Source of the DNA: Corynebacterium lactis RW2-5
GTDB taxonomy: Bacteria; Actinomycetota; Actinomycetes; Mycobacteriales; Mycobacteriaceae
Direction: 5' to 3'
NCBI RefSeq assembly: GCF_001274895.1
Contig: NZ_CP006841.1
Location: forward strand, 1,488,001 to 1,552,000
DNA: 64,000 nt
Below the pieces are notes generated by a model. It was not told the origin of the DNA. It worked only from the letters and a program-made list of their open reading frames with translations, and did not search any database. The position numbers and the translations under genes were made by a program. Shown one piece after another: positions 8,413 to 16,740 of this stretch. How positions within the stretch are numbered: position 1 is the first letter of the stretch; each line of letters begins with the position of its first letter.

Positions 8413-9855
8413 ATGACCAATAACAAAGAACTCGCACAGATTGGTGTCGTCGGCCTCGCGGTTATGGGCTCGAACATCGCCCGCAACTTCGCCAGCAAAG
8501 GCCACACCGTCGCGGTATTTAACCGCAGCCCGGAGAAGACCCATGCGCTCATTGAGCAGCATGGCCCCGACGGCAGCTTCATCCCGTCGGAGACCATTGA
8601 GGAGTTCGTCGCTTCCCTGGAGCGCCCGCGCCGCGCGCTGATTATGGTTCAGGCTGGTCCCGCCACCGACGCCGTTATCGAGCAGCTTGCCGACGCCATG
8701 GAGCCCGGCGACATCATCATTGATGGCGGTAACTCCCTCTACACCGACACGATTCGCCGCGAGAAGGCCATTCGCGCCCGCGGCCTGCACTTCGTCGGCT
8801 CTGGTATCTCCGGCGGCGAGGAGGGCGCGCTGAACGGCCCGTCCATCATGCCGGGCGGCACCAAGGAGTCCTACGAGTCTCTCGGCCCACTGCTGGAATC
8901 CATTTCTGCTCATGTCGACGGCGTTCCCTGCTGCACCCACATCTCCTCGGATGGCGCGGGCCACTTCGTCAAGATGGTCCACAACGGTATCGAGTACGCC
9001 GACATGCAGGTCATCGGCGAGGCCTACCAGCTGCTTCGCGATGCCGCCGGAATGACCCCGGCCGAAATCGCCGACGTCTTCCGCGAGTGGAACAAGGGCG
9101 ACCTGGACTCCTACTTGGTCGAGATCACCGCAGAGGTCCTTTCCCAGGTCGACGCCGAGACCGGCAAGCCGCTTGTCGATGTCATTGTTGACGCCGCCGG
9201 TCAGAAGGGCACCGGACGCTGGACTGCGAAGGCAGCCCTGGATCTGGGCATCCCCGTCACAGGAATTGGCGAGGCCGTGTTCGCCCGTGCACTTTCGTCG
9301 TCGCTGGCACAGCGCGAAGCTGCTCGCAACCTTCCGTCGGGAACCCTGGCGGAGCCGCCGGCGGACCGCGAGGCTTTCGTCGAGCGCGTGCGCAAGGCGC
9401 TGTACGCATCGAAGATCATCGCTTACTCCCAGGGCTTCGACGAGATTAACGCTGGCGCCAAGGAGTACGGCTGGGATATCGACCGCGGTGCGCTGGCGAC
9501 CATCTGGCGCGGCGGCTGCATCATCCGCGCTCGCTTCCTCAACCGCATCAAGGAGGCGTACGACCGCAACCCGGAGCTGCCCGCCCTGGTTCTGGACGAG
9601 TACTTCCAGCAGCAGGTTACCGAGTGTCTTGACGCTTGGCGCGATGTCGTCGTCACCGCAGCACAGCTGGGCATCCCGGCACCGGTATTCTCCTCCTCCC
9701 TGGCCTACTACGACGGCCTGCGCGCGGAGCGACTGCCGGCCGCCCTGGTTCAGGGGCAGCGCGACTTCTTCGGAGCGCACACCTACCGCCGCGTGGACAA
9801 AGAAGGTTCCTTCCATACGCTGTGGTCCGGCGACCGCACGGAAGTAGAGCTCTAG
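8413..9855 (+). CDS. gnd: 6-phosphogluconate dehydrogenase (decarboxylating)
   Basis: 480 aa. Oxidises 6-phosphogluconate to ribulose 5-phosphate plus CO2, giving NADPH in the pentose phosphate pathway; cytosolic. Visible motifs: N-terminal coenzyme motif GVVGLAVMGSNIARNFA, the substrate motif FVGSGISGGEEGAL, the catalytic Lys/Asn region GAGHFVKMVHNGIEYADMQ, and the C-terminal 'RDFFGAHTYRRVDKEGSFHT'. Length and sequence are close to corynebacterial Gnd. An in-frame ATG at 8404 exists, but 8413 is preferred because it sits 7 nt after a TAATAT box. Confidence 0.97.
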   Translation: MTNNKELAQIGVVGLAVMGSNIARNFASKGHTVAVFNRSPEKTHALIEQHGPDGSFIPSETIEEFVASLERPRRALIMVQAGPATDAVIEQLADAMEPGDIIIDGGNSLYTDTIRREKAIRARGLHFVGSGISGGEEGALNGPSIMPGGTKESYESLGPLLESISAHVDGVPCCTHISSDGAGHFVKMVHNGIEYADMQVIGEAYQLLRDAAGMTPAEIADVFREWNKGDLDSYLVEITAEVLSQVDAETGKPLVDVIVDAAGQKGTGRWTAKAALDLGIPVTGIGEAVFARALSSSLAQREAARNLPSGTLAEPPADREAFVERVRKALYASKIIAYSQGFDEINAGAKEYGWDIDRGALATIWRGGCIIRARFLNRIKEAYDRNPELPALVLDEYFQQQVTECLDAWRDVVVTAAQLGIPAPVFSSSLAYYDGLRAERLPAALVQGQRDFFGAHTYRRVDKEGSFHTLWSGDRTEVEL

Positions 9856-10022
9856 AAGCTTTCTCTGCCACCCCATAAATGAGGAATTTTCTACATACTG
9901 GCTAGTTTCTTTTGTTCACTTTGAATAAACAAACCAACACGGGGACTAAAATTATTAGGAAATTCTCAGCCTTTAGGTGTGTCACATCTAGAGGCTTGTC
10001 TACCCCTCGGAAGGACTCTTTC

Positions 10023-11648
10023 ATGGCGAATACCCACGAGTTTGTTCCTCGCATCCTATCTATTGCCGGCACCGACCCCTCGGGTGGTGCAGGGATGCAA
10101 GCAGATTTAAAGTCCATCGCTGCGGCGGGGGGCTATGGAATGGGTGTAGTCACTGCCCTGGTAGCACAGAATACGCAGGGCGTTCGCTCTGTACATACTC
10201 CCGATACTGCCTTTCTGAAGGAACAGCTTGCTGCCGTCGTCGATGACGTGGAGATTGACGCGGTCAAGATTGGCATGCTCGGTTCTCGCGAAATCGTTGA
10301 GGTTATCACCGAATGGGTTCGTGAAAATAAGCCTCAAAATGTCGTACTGGACCCAGTCATCATTGCGACCTCCGGGGATCGCCTACTCGACGATGATGCA
10401 TTAAGTGCTCTCCAGGAGTTGATATCTCAGGTCGATATCATCACCCCGAATGTTCCGGAGTTAGCTTTGCTAGCAGGTCAATCACCTGCCTGCGACTACG
10501 AGGAGCTTCTGGCGCAGGCGAGCGCCTTGGCAGAGGAACGCCACATTACAGTTATTGCCAAAACGGGGCACCTGTCGGGAGACGAAGCCGGCAATGCCAT
10601 TGCATTTCCGGACGGTACTAGCGCATTTGCGTCCTGTCCTCGAATTGACACTAAAAACACCCACGGAACGGGATGCTCCCTGTCATCTGCACTGGCAACC
10701 CGTATCGGCGCCGGGAACAGCCTTGCGGATGCCCTGAATTGGACTACCCGTTGGTTAAACGAATCTATCCGATACGCGGACGAATTAAACGTAGGCCATG
10801 GCCGTGGGCCGATTGATCACGGTCACCGAGCTCGACGGATGGAGAGGGCCGCGATGGTGCGACCTCCACTGCTGACCGGTCATTTCGCGGAGCGCGTCGA
10901 CCTTCCGGAGACTAATCTTTCGGTTTCGACCTCGGACTCGACACCTGCGGTGGAAGAGCTGCAGCTGAAGTCCTTCTTTGGCCAAGAGATGTCGATTCCT
11001 CCTGCGGGACCGCATACCGCTAAATTGTGGGACCTAATCTCCGACGTCATTGAAGATATCGATGAGTTTCCTTCTTTATCTGCCTTGGGCTCTGGCAATC
11101 TGGATAACAACTCGGCCAGACTTCTTCTCACCCAGGAGATTTGGTACCTGCGAAATATTTTCCCGGCAATGTCGATGTTGAGCATTAGGGCGACCGAGCC
11201 TCAAGACCAGATTCTTTGGTCCAGTATCGCTCAAGACTGCCTTGTTCGCTGCCTCGACCTCAACGATGAGAGTCTTGGGCTACCTCATGCGGACATCGAA
11301 AAAATCGATCCGACTGGCCCCTCACGTGCTCTTCTGGATGCCCATTTAAGCGCTTCTGCGTTCAACAGCTACGCGGTTGCAGCATCAACTATGGTCGCCG
11401 AATTATGGATTGTCGCCGAGTTAATGCTGAAAACACCAGATAGGCCAGAGGTCGTTTCTTCGGCGGAAGCGTGGATCGATACTTACTCTGATGATGCTTT
11501 CCTCGATAGCGCCCAGCTGGCAGTCGTGGCGTTGGAGCGTGCCCTTTCTGAGGTCTCCAGGGCCGAACAGCTCAAGGCTCGCGCAGTGTTCCGCCGCGCC
11601 GCCGAGCACGAGCGTGACTACTTCGCGCAGCTCGACCGCTCCTGGTAG
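10023..11648 (+). CDS. thiD: fused HMP/HMP-P kinase and TenA-like protein
   Basis: 541 aa. Residues about 10-270 are a ThiD ribokinase-fold domain (ILSIAGTDPSGGAGMQADLK; C-terminal anion hole 'HGTGCSLSSALA'), which phosphorylates hydroxymethylpyrimidine for thiamine synthesis. Residues about 320-541 are an all-helical TenA-like domain. At the position of the TenA catalytic cysteine (PCYW in Bacillus) this protein has AELW, with Glu460, which places it with TenA_E-type proteins rather than cysteine thiaminases. The start is ATG 10023 with GGAAGGA upstream; an in-frame extension to 9912 lacks a site. The gene is visibly more AT-rich than its neighbours. No TPP riboswitch was seen upstream. Confidence 0.85.
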   Translation: MANTHEFVPRILSIAGTDPSGGAGMQADLKSIAAAGGYGMGVVTALVAQNTQGVRSVHTPDTAFLKEQLAAVVDDVEIDAVKIGMLGSREIVEVITEWVRENKPQNVVLDPVIIATSGDRLLDDDALSALQELISQVDIITPNVPELALLAGQSPACDYEELLAQASALAEERHITVIAKTGHLSGDEAGNAIAFPDGTSAFASCPRIDTKNTHGTGCSLSSALATRIGAGNSLADALNWTTRWLNESIRYADELNVGHGRGPIDHGHRARRMERAAMVRPPLLTGHFAERVDLPETNLSVSTSDSTPAVEELQLKSFFGQEMSIPPAGPHTAKLWDLISDVIEDIDEFPSLSALGSGNLDNNSARLLLTQEIWYLRNIFPAMSMLSIRATEPQDQILWSSIAQDCLVRCLDLNDESLGLPHADIEKIDPTGPSRALLDAHLSASAFNSYAVAASTMVAELWIVAELMLKTPDRPEVVSSAEAWIDTYSDDAFLDSAQLAVVALERALSEVSRAEQLKARAVFRRAAEHERDYFAQLDRSW

Positions 11649-11697
11649 AGCGCGAATTGCCGACAGCCCCCTTCGCATCGAAATGCGGGGCTACCGG

Positions 11698-11710
11698 TAT
11701 TCTGACTACC
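11698..11710 (+). promoter_or_regulatory. leaderless promoter -10 of the DEAD-box helicase
   Basis: TATTCT at 11698-11703, then 7 nt, then ATG 11711. The geometry is the same as at gnd. No ribosome-binding site precedes the ATG. Confidence 0.5.
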
Positions 11711-13057
11711 ATGCCTCTTCCAGCAGCATCCGGCTCTCCGCGCAGTTCCGCCCCAGGTTCGTCGAGAACTTTCGACCAGTTGGGAACCCCGGAGTCAATC
11801 GTCAGGATTCTCCGGTCCCAGTCGATTGTTACCCCGACCCCAGTCCAGGTCGCCTCGCTGCCAGATGCCTTCGCTGGCACTGATGTCTCCTGCCAGGCAC
11901 CGACAGGGTCTGGTAAGACCCTCGCGTTCGGAATTCCCCTGGTCGCCAAACTCGCCGAGTCCGGCGCATCGAAGCCCGGTCGGCCCCGTGCGCTCGTTAT
12001 TACCCCGACTCGCGAGCTGGCGGACCAGATTGCCGATGTGATTGCAGATTTGGGCGCCGCCGCTGGTCTCCGCGTTCTCAGCCTGGTCGGTGGGGAGACT
12101 CTCCGCGCCCAGCAGACGCTGCTCGCCGCCCCGGTTGACATCGCAGTGGTCACCCCCGGACGCGCCCACGACCTGCGCCGCCGCAAGATGCTTTCGCTCG
12201 AAGACGTCCAGGCCATTGTTGTCGACGAGGCGGACATGCTCGCTGAGCTGGGCTTTTTGCCCGACGTCCGCGGCCTGGTCAGGGCCTGCCCCGACTCCGC
12301 CCAGCGCTTCGTCTTCTCCGCCACGCTTAACGACGATGCCGCAGCCCTCATTCGCGACCGTCGCCCCAGCAGCGCCAAGGTGTCCACCCATCGGATTACC
12401 GCATCCCGCGTGACGGTGAAGAACATGCGCCATCTGCTGCTTCGGGTCGACGACAACGATGCCGCAGACGAGGTCGTCGCCTGGATCGCATCGCGCCAGG
12501 ATCAGTGCGTTATCTTCGCGAATTCGAAGGCGCGCGTAGTTCAGCTGGCAAAGTTCCTGCAGTACTACGACATCAGCCTCGGTTTCCTCCACGGTGACCG
12601 CGGCCAGGCCACTCGCCGCGCAGTCCTCGAGGCATTCTCCAAGGGGGACATCAACGTACTTGTCGCCACCGACGTGGCCGCGCGTGGCATTGACATCGAC
12701 TCTCTCGACCTCGTGGTTCATGCCGACCCACCGCTAGACGCCGCAACCTACGTCCACAGGTCTGGCCGCACGGCACGTGCCGGCAAGTCCGGCACTGTAG
12801 CAATGGTCGTGCGTGACCGCCAGGTCGACGATGTACGCCAGTTGCTCGATCAGGCCGGGGTTGACGCCGAGGAGCTTCGCGCAGCTCCGGGGTTGCCTAA
12901 GTTCGTCAAGGCGCTGGGCGCAAGGCGTCCCCGCCGGGCGAGGGCTTCGTCAGATGCCCCTGGGAATCGCGGGGCTCGCGGGGCGGCGAGGGGGTCGTCG
13001 GCAAGCGGGAAGAAATCACGAGTGCACCGCCCCAAGCGGACTAAGAAGAAGAGGTAG
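11711..13057 (+). CDS. DEAD-box ATP-dependent RNA helicase
   Basis: 448 aa. Motifs in order: TPTPVQ (Q motif, about 41-46), APTGSGKT (Walker A, 63-70), PTRELADQ (Ia), TPGR (Ib), VDEADML (DEAD box), SATL (III), ATDVAARGIDID (V) and HRSGRTARAG (VI). It unwinds RNA duplexes with ATP. The C-terminal tail is short, Arg/Lys-rich and disordered (GKKSRVHRPKRTKKKR), probably for RNA binding. The frame is open upstream, but ATG 11711 is chosen because a -10 box lies 7 nt before it. It is followed after 2 bp by the CNNM pair, so read-through into them is likely. Confidence 0.92.
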   Translation: MPLPAASGSPRSSAPGSSRTFDQLGTPESIVRILRSQSIVTPTPVQVASLPDAFAGTDVSCQAPTGSGKTLAFGIPLVAKLAESGASKPGRPRALVITPTRELADQIADVIADLGAAAGLRVLSLVGGETLRAQQTLLAAPVDIAVVTPGRAHDLRRRKMLSLEDVQAIVVDEADMLAELGFLPDVRGLVRACPDSAQRFVFSATLNDDAAALIRDRRPSSAKVSTHRITASRVTVKNMRHLLLRVDDNDAADEVVAWIASRQDQCVIFANSKARVVQLAKFLQYYDISLGFLHGDRGQATRRAVLEAFSKGDINVLVATDVAARGIDIDSLDLVVHADPPLDAATYVHRSGRTARAGKSGTVAMVVRDRQVDDVRQLLDQAGVDAEELRAAPGLPKFVKALGARRPRRARASSDAPGNRGARGAARGSSASGKKSRVHRPKRTKKKR

Positions 13058-13059
13058 AC

Positions 13060-14445
13060 GTGGATATCCTTCTCAATGTCGTCGCGGTCCTCGGCTTCAT
13101 CGCACTGACCGCTGGCACGGGACTGTTCGTGGCTTTCGAGTTTGCACTGACGGGGCTGGAACGCTCCACAATCGACGCGGACCGAGAGTCTTCGGCGGAT
13201 GCGGCGGCCGACTCCGTGCAGCACGCGCACAATAAGCTCTCCTTCCACCTGTCGGGCGCCCAGCTGGGCATTACGCTGACCACGCTGGCTACAGGTTTCC
13301 TCACAGAGCCCGTCCTGGCCGGCTACTTCACACCGATGCTGTCCTGGGTCGGACTGGGGGAAGCCGCAGCCCGTCCTACCGCCCTGATCCTGGCGCTGAT
13401 TGTCGCCACGGCCCTGTCGATGGTCTACGGCGAGCTGGTTCCAAAGAACATCGCCATCACGGAGCCGCTGGCTGTTGCCCGCGTTACAGCTCGCCCCGTG
13501 ATGGTGTTCAACTGGGTTTTCCACTACTTCATTCAAGCGCTCAACGCGACGGCGAACTGGCTGGTCAAGAAGCTGGGCATCGAGCCTGCCGATGAGCTAG
13601 CCTCGGCGCGGTCTCCGCAGGAGCTGGAGGCCCTGGTTCGCAATTCCGCAGAGCAGGGCGCGCTGGATGAGTCGAAGGCCGTGATCTTGGAATCCTCACT
13701 GCGTTTTGGGGAGACCTCCGCGGAGGATTTGATGACGCCGCGCTCTACTATCGTCTCGCTCGATGTCGACGACACTGCCCTGCATCTTTTGGCAATCGCG
13801 CTGGAGTCCGGGCACTCGCGCTTCCCGGTCACGGACGGCGACCTCGACGCGACCGTCGGTGTGGTCCACGTCAAGGATGCGTTTGCTGTCCCAGCTGCGA
13901 ACCGTGCGAAGACCACGATGCGTCAGCTCGCCCGCCCCGTGCCGACGCTCCCGCAGTCGCTGGATGGCGACGCGGTGCTCGAGGCGGTTCGCTCTGCGGG
14001 CTCGCAGATTGCGCTGGTCGCCGACGAGTACGGCGGAACGGCCGGCATTGTCACGATTGAAGATGTCGTTGAGGAGATTCTCGGTGAGGTCTGGGACGAA
14101 TACGACGATGCCGAGGCGGAGCAGGAGGTAAAGCGGGTCATCGAGGGCTGGGACTGCTCGGGGCTCGTGCGTACGGACGAATTGCCGCACAAGGTCGGCT
14201 ATTTCGCGCCCGATGGCGGCTACGAGACGCTCGGCGGACTCATCATGTTCGCACTCGGAAGGATTCCGGAGACGGCCGACATCGTCCTGCTGCCCGAGAC
14301 CGAACGCGACTTCATGGACGAGTTCGAGTCCGGAATCGGCGGGCGTTGGTACGCCCGCATCCTTGCAATGGACGGCCGCCGCGTCGACCGAGCCCTGCTT
14401 ATCCCGGTGACTAACGAGCGAGCAAAGGAGATGTTCAACCTATGA
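13060..14445 (+). CDS. CNNM/CBS/CorC membrane protein (long partner)
   Basis: 461 aa, GTG start 2 bp after the helicase stop. Complete architecture: CNNM/DUF21 membrane domain (about 1-190, 'TLATGFLTEPVLAGYFTPML', 'YGELVPKNIAI'), CBS pair (about 200-345, DEYGGTAGIVTIEDVVEEIL) and C-terminal CorC_HlyC domain (about 360-455). It shows what the truncated protein at the left window edge should look like. Overlaps the next gene by 4 bp (ATGA), so translation is coupled. Likely divalent-cation transport; ion unknown. Confidence 0.88.
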   Translation: MDILLNVVAVLGFIALTAGTGLFVAFEFALTGLERSTIDADRESSADAAADSVQHAHNKLSFHLSGAQLGITLTTLATGFLTEPVLAGYFTPMLSWVGLGEAAARPTALILALIVATALSMVYGELVPKNIAITEPLAVARVTARPVMVFNWVFHYFIQALNATANWLVKKLGIEPADELASARSPQELEALVRNSAEQGALDESKAVILESSLRFGETSAEDLMTPRSTIVSLDVDDTALHLLAIALESGHSRFPVTDGDLDATVGVVHVKDAFAVPAANRAKTTMRQLARPVPTLPQSLDGDAVLEAVRSAGSQIALVADEYGGTAGIVTIEDVVEEILGEVWDEYDDAEAEQEVKRVIEGWDCSGLVRTDELPHKVGYFAPDGGYETLGGLIMFALGRIPETADIVLLPETERDFMDEFESGIGGRWYARILAMDGRRVDRALLIPVTNERAKEMFNL

Positions 14446-15728
14446 GCGACTGGTTTGGAATCGCGCTGACGTTCTTCCTCCTGCTCCTTAACGCGTTCTT
14501 CGTCGGTGCGGAGTTCTCTCTCATCGCGGCCAGGCGAGATCGCCTGGAGGCGTTGCTTGCCCAGGGCAAGAAGCGCGCCCGCACGGTTATCGATGCCTCG
14601 GAGCACCTGTCGATGATGCTCGCCGCAGCGCAGCTGGGCATTACTATTGCCTCGCTGCTGCTCGGTAAGGTCTCCGAGCCCGCGATTGCCCACGTTCTCG
14701 AGGTGCCTTTCCATGCGCTCGGGGTTCCGGACGGACTGCTCCACCCAATCAGCTTCGCAATCGCACTGCTACTCGTTTCCGTGCTGCACATCATGCTCGG
14801 CGAGATGGTGCCGAAGAATATCTCGCTGGCCGGTCCGGAGACGGTCGCCATGCTGCTGATTCCGGCACACATGCTCTTCTTTAAAATCACGAAGCCCCTG
14901 CTGGTCCTGTTCAACTGGATCGCGAGGATAACTCTCCGGGCTTTCGGTCTCGAGCAAAAAGACGAGCTCGACTCCACCGTCAACTCGACCGAGCTGGCAT
15001 CGATGATTGCAGAGTCGCGCCAGGAGGGACTGCTCGACAGCGAGGAGCATGTGCGCCTGCGCCGGGCTCTGGCCTCCGCGACGCGTACGGTACAGGAGGT
15101 GTTGATCCCCCTCGAGAATGTACGCAGCATCCCCACCGCCCCGACCGTCGGCGATCTCGAATCCGCGGTGGCCGAGACCGGATACTCTCGCTTCCCCGTT
15201 ATCGGCGGTGCTTCCTCCTCGAGTTGCGAGGGCGGCGACACTAGCGCGTTCCGCGGCTACGTCCACGTCAAGGACGTCCTCGATCGCGTCATGGACCCGG
15301 CCTCCGGCCCGGAGACGCCTATCCCCGACGAGGAGCTGCGCGTCCTGATTGAGCTGCCCTGCGACGCGACCCTCGACGAGGCTCTCCGAATTATGCGTCG
15401 CAAGCGCGCCCACATGGCGGTAGCCGTGCGCCGCCCAACTGCTGGCGCCTCTAGTTCTTCGGCCGCTGCCGCTTCCGCGGAAGCCTCCCAGCACGTCGGC
15501 ATCGTCGCTCTCGAGGACCTCATCGAGGAGCAGGTCGGAGTCGTCCGAGACTGGACACACGAGGTCGGCACATTAAAGTCGCAGTTCCCAACCGCAATGG
15601 CAACCGCTCACGGGGCCGCCACGCAGTCCGCCGCGACGAAGGCCGCCATGGCGAAGACCGCCGCGGTCGCCGCAGCCGCTAAAGCGCAGAAGACCGCGAA
15701 ACAGGGCAAGCCGCAGGGGCGAATCTAA
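14442..15728 (+). CDS. CNNM/CBS membrane protein with Ala/Lys-rich tail
   Basis: 428 aa. CNNM/DUF21 membrane domain (about 1-190; 'LGEMVPKNISLAGPE') and CBS pair (about 200-375), no CorC_HlyC domain, as in the short partner at 845-1960. Unusual feature: the last 45 residues are a low-complexity Ala/Lys tail (AATKAAMAKTAAVAAAAKAQ and onward), like the tails of histone-H1-type proteins, which is unexpected on a membrane protein. A Ser/Ala run also interrupts the CBS pair. Coupled to the long partner by ATGA and to the next gene with no gap. Confidence 0.87.
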   Translation: MSDWFGIALTFFLLLLNAFFVGAEFSLIAARRDRLEALLAQGKKRARTVIDASEHLSMMLAAAQLGITIASLLLGKVSEPAIAHVLEVPFHALGVPDGLLHPISFAIALLLVSVLHIMLGEMVPKNISLAGPETVAMLLIPAHMLFFKITKPLLVLFNWIARITLRAFGLEQKDELDSTVNSTELASMIAESRQEGLLDSEEHVRLRRALASATRTVQEVLIPLENVRSIPTAPTVGDLESAVAETGYSRFPVIGGASSSSCEGGDTSAFRGYVHVKDVLDRVMDPASGPETPIPDEELRVLIELPCDATLDEALRIMRRKRAHMAVAVRRPTAGASSSSAAAASAEASQHVGIVALEDLIEEQVGVVRDWTHEVGTLKSQFPTAMATAHGAATQSAATKAAMAKTAAVAAAAKAQKTAKQGKPQGRI

Positions 15729-16652
15729 ATGAGCCCCATCAACACCGGCCGCGCCTTCGACCGTGCGACTCTCCCACCCGAGCAGTGGCGCGCCCGCAAG
15801 CAGGCCCACGAGCAGCGCGTAGACCGGCTCACCGCCGCACACCTATCCCGCCGCAGCCGCGGCCAACGCCACCCGGTTTGGGACTTCATGTTCGAGTACT
15901 ACCCCGTCACCCCGGGCAAGCTCCGCCACTGGTCGCCGGGGTTCGGCGCAGTGCTTGCCGACGCCCACGCCTCCACATTCCCGTACCTGAAGTACTTCAC
16001 CGAATCCGCGGCGGGTGAAAGGTTGGTGTTTGATACCGAGGCATACGTCGGAAAGCGGGGAAAATCCGTGTCCTATATCCGGCGGCTCCTCGACGCGACC
16101 AGGCGCAACCCCACGCATTTCGACTGCTTCGGCCTGCATGAGTGGGCGATGGTGTACCGGCAGGATGAGCATCGGCACCCCGAGGCGCTGCGGCTCGGGC
16201 AGGAGGGCACCGACGAGGTCGTGGAGGCGCACACGGTCAGGTGTACGCATTTCGACGCGTTCCGTTTCTTCACGCCCAAGGCCGTCCCTCTAAACGAATT
16301 TTCTCCGACGAGGCAGACGCAACCGGAGTGTGAACAGGCCGGATGCCTGCACGCGAACATGGACTTGTACAAGTGGGCGACCAAGTTGGGCGAGGCCGTT
16401 CCGGGCGAGTTGTGGCTGGATGCCTTCGAGCTAGCGTGCGCGGCCCGCGAGCTGGACATGAGGGCGGCCCCCTACGACTTGGCCGGCTGGGGTTTCGAAC
16501 CGATTCGCATCGAGACTGCACAGGGAAAGGCCGAGTATGTCCGCAGGCAGCGCGAATTGAGCAGTCGCGCCCAGCAGCTACGTGACGCCCTGATCGCGGT
16601 CGCGGACGAAGTGCTGGCCACGTCTAACCTAGGGCAGAGTGCTGGCGGCTAG
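15729..16652 (+). CDS. conserved actinobacterial protein, often named 3-methyladenine DNA glycosylase-like
   Basis: 307 aa. Its ATG follows directly on the stop of the CNNM gene. Sequence marks: an N-terminal 'WRARKQAHEQRVDRL' helix, 'HPVWDFMFEYYPVTPGKLRHW', 'GLHEWAMVYRQ', and the Cys/His-containing segments 'HTVRCTHFDAFRFFTPKA' and 'CEQAGCLHANMDLYKWA'. I recognise it as a protein conserved in actinobacteria and widely annotated as a 3-methyladenine DNA glycosylase, but I see no HhH-GPD or AlkA/Mpg motif, so that name is doubtful. The conserved His/Cys residues suggest a metal site. No signal peptide. Confidence 0.6.
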   Translation: MSPINTGRAFDRATLPPEQWRARKQAHEQRVDRLTAAHLSRRSRGQRHPVWDFMFEYYPVTPGKLRHWSPGFGAVLADAHASTFPYLKYFTESAAGERLVFDTEAYVGKRGKSVSYIRRLLDATRRNPTHFDCFGLHEWAMVYRQDEHRHPEALRLGQEGTDEVVEAHTVRCTHFDAFRFFTPKAVPLNEFSPTRQTQPECEQAGCLHANMDLYKWATKLGEAVPGELWLDAFELACAARELDMRAAPYDLAGWGFEPIRIETAQGKAEYVRRQRELSSRAQQLRDALIAVADEVLATSNLGQSAGG

Positions 16653-16740
16653 TGCTACCCAGCGCTGACAGTGAGTAGACTTATCAACATCCTAGTGACG
16701 ACCCCGAATCGGCTTTAGGCCGAGGAAGAGAGCAATTCGC

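Noticed and set aside
8392..9876. 494-codon open frame on the minus strand opposite gnd
   Set aside because: Antisense to a clear gnd; composition (Gly/Val/Asp/Leu/Arg-rich) is typical of a shadow frame.
9975..9991. GlxR (cAMP-receptor) site GTGTGTCACA
   Set aside because: The halves are directly fused; the GlxR consensus needs six bases between TGTGA and TCACA.
9860..10022. TPP riboswitch before thiD-tenA
   Set aside because: The conserved CTGAGA and ACCTGATC elements are not found in order; CTCAGCC at 9965 is a chance match.
15729..16652. Firm assignment as DNA-3-methyladenine glycosylase
   Set aside because: No HhH-GPD, AlkA or Mpg motif was visible; only the customary name supports it.
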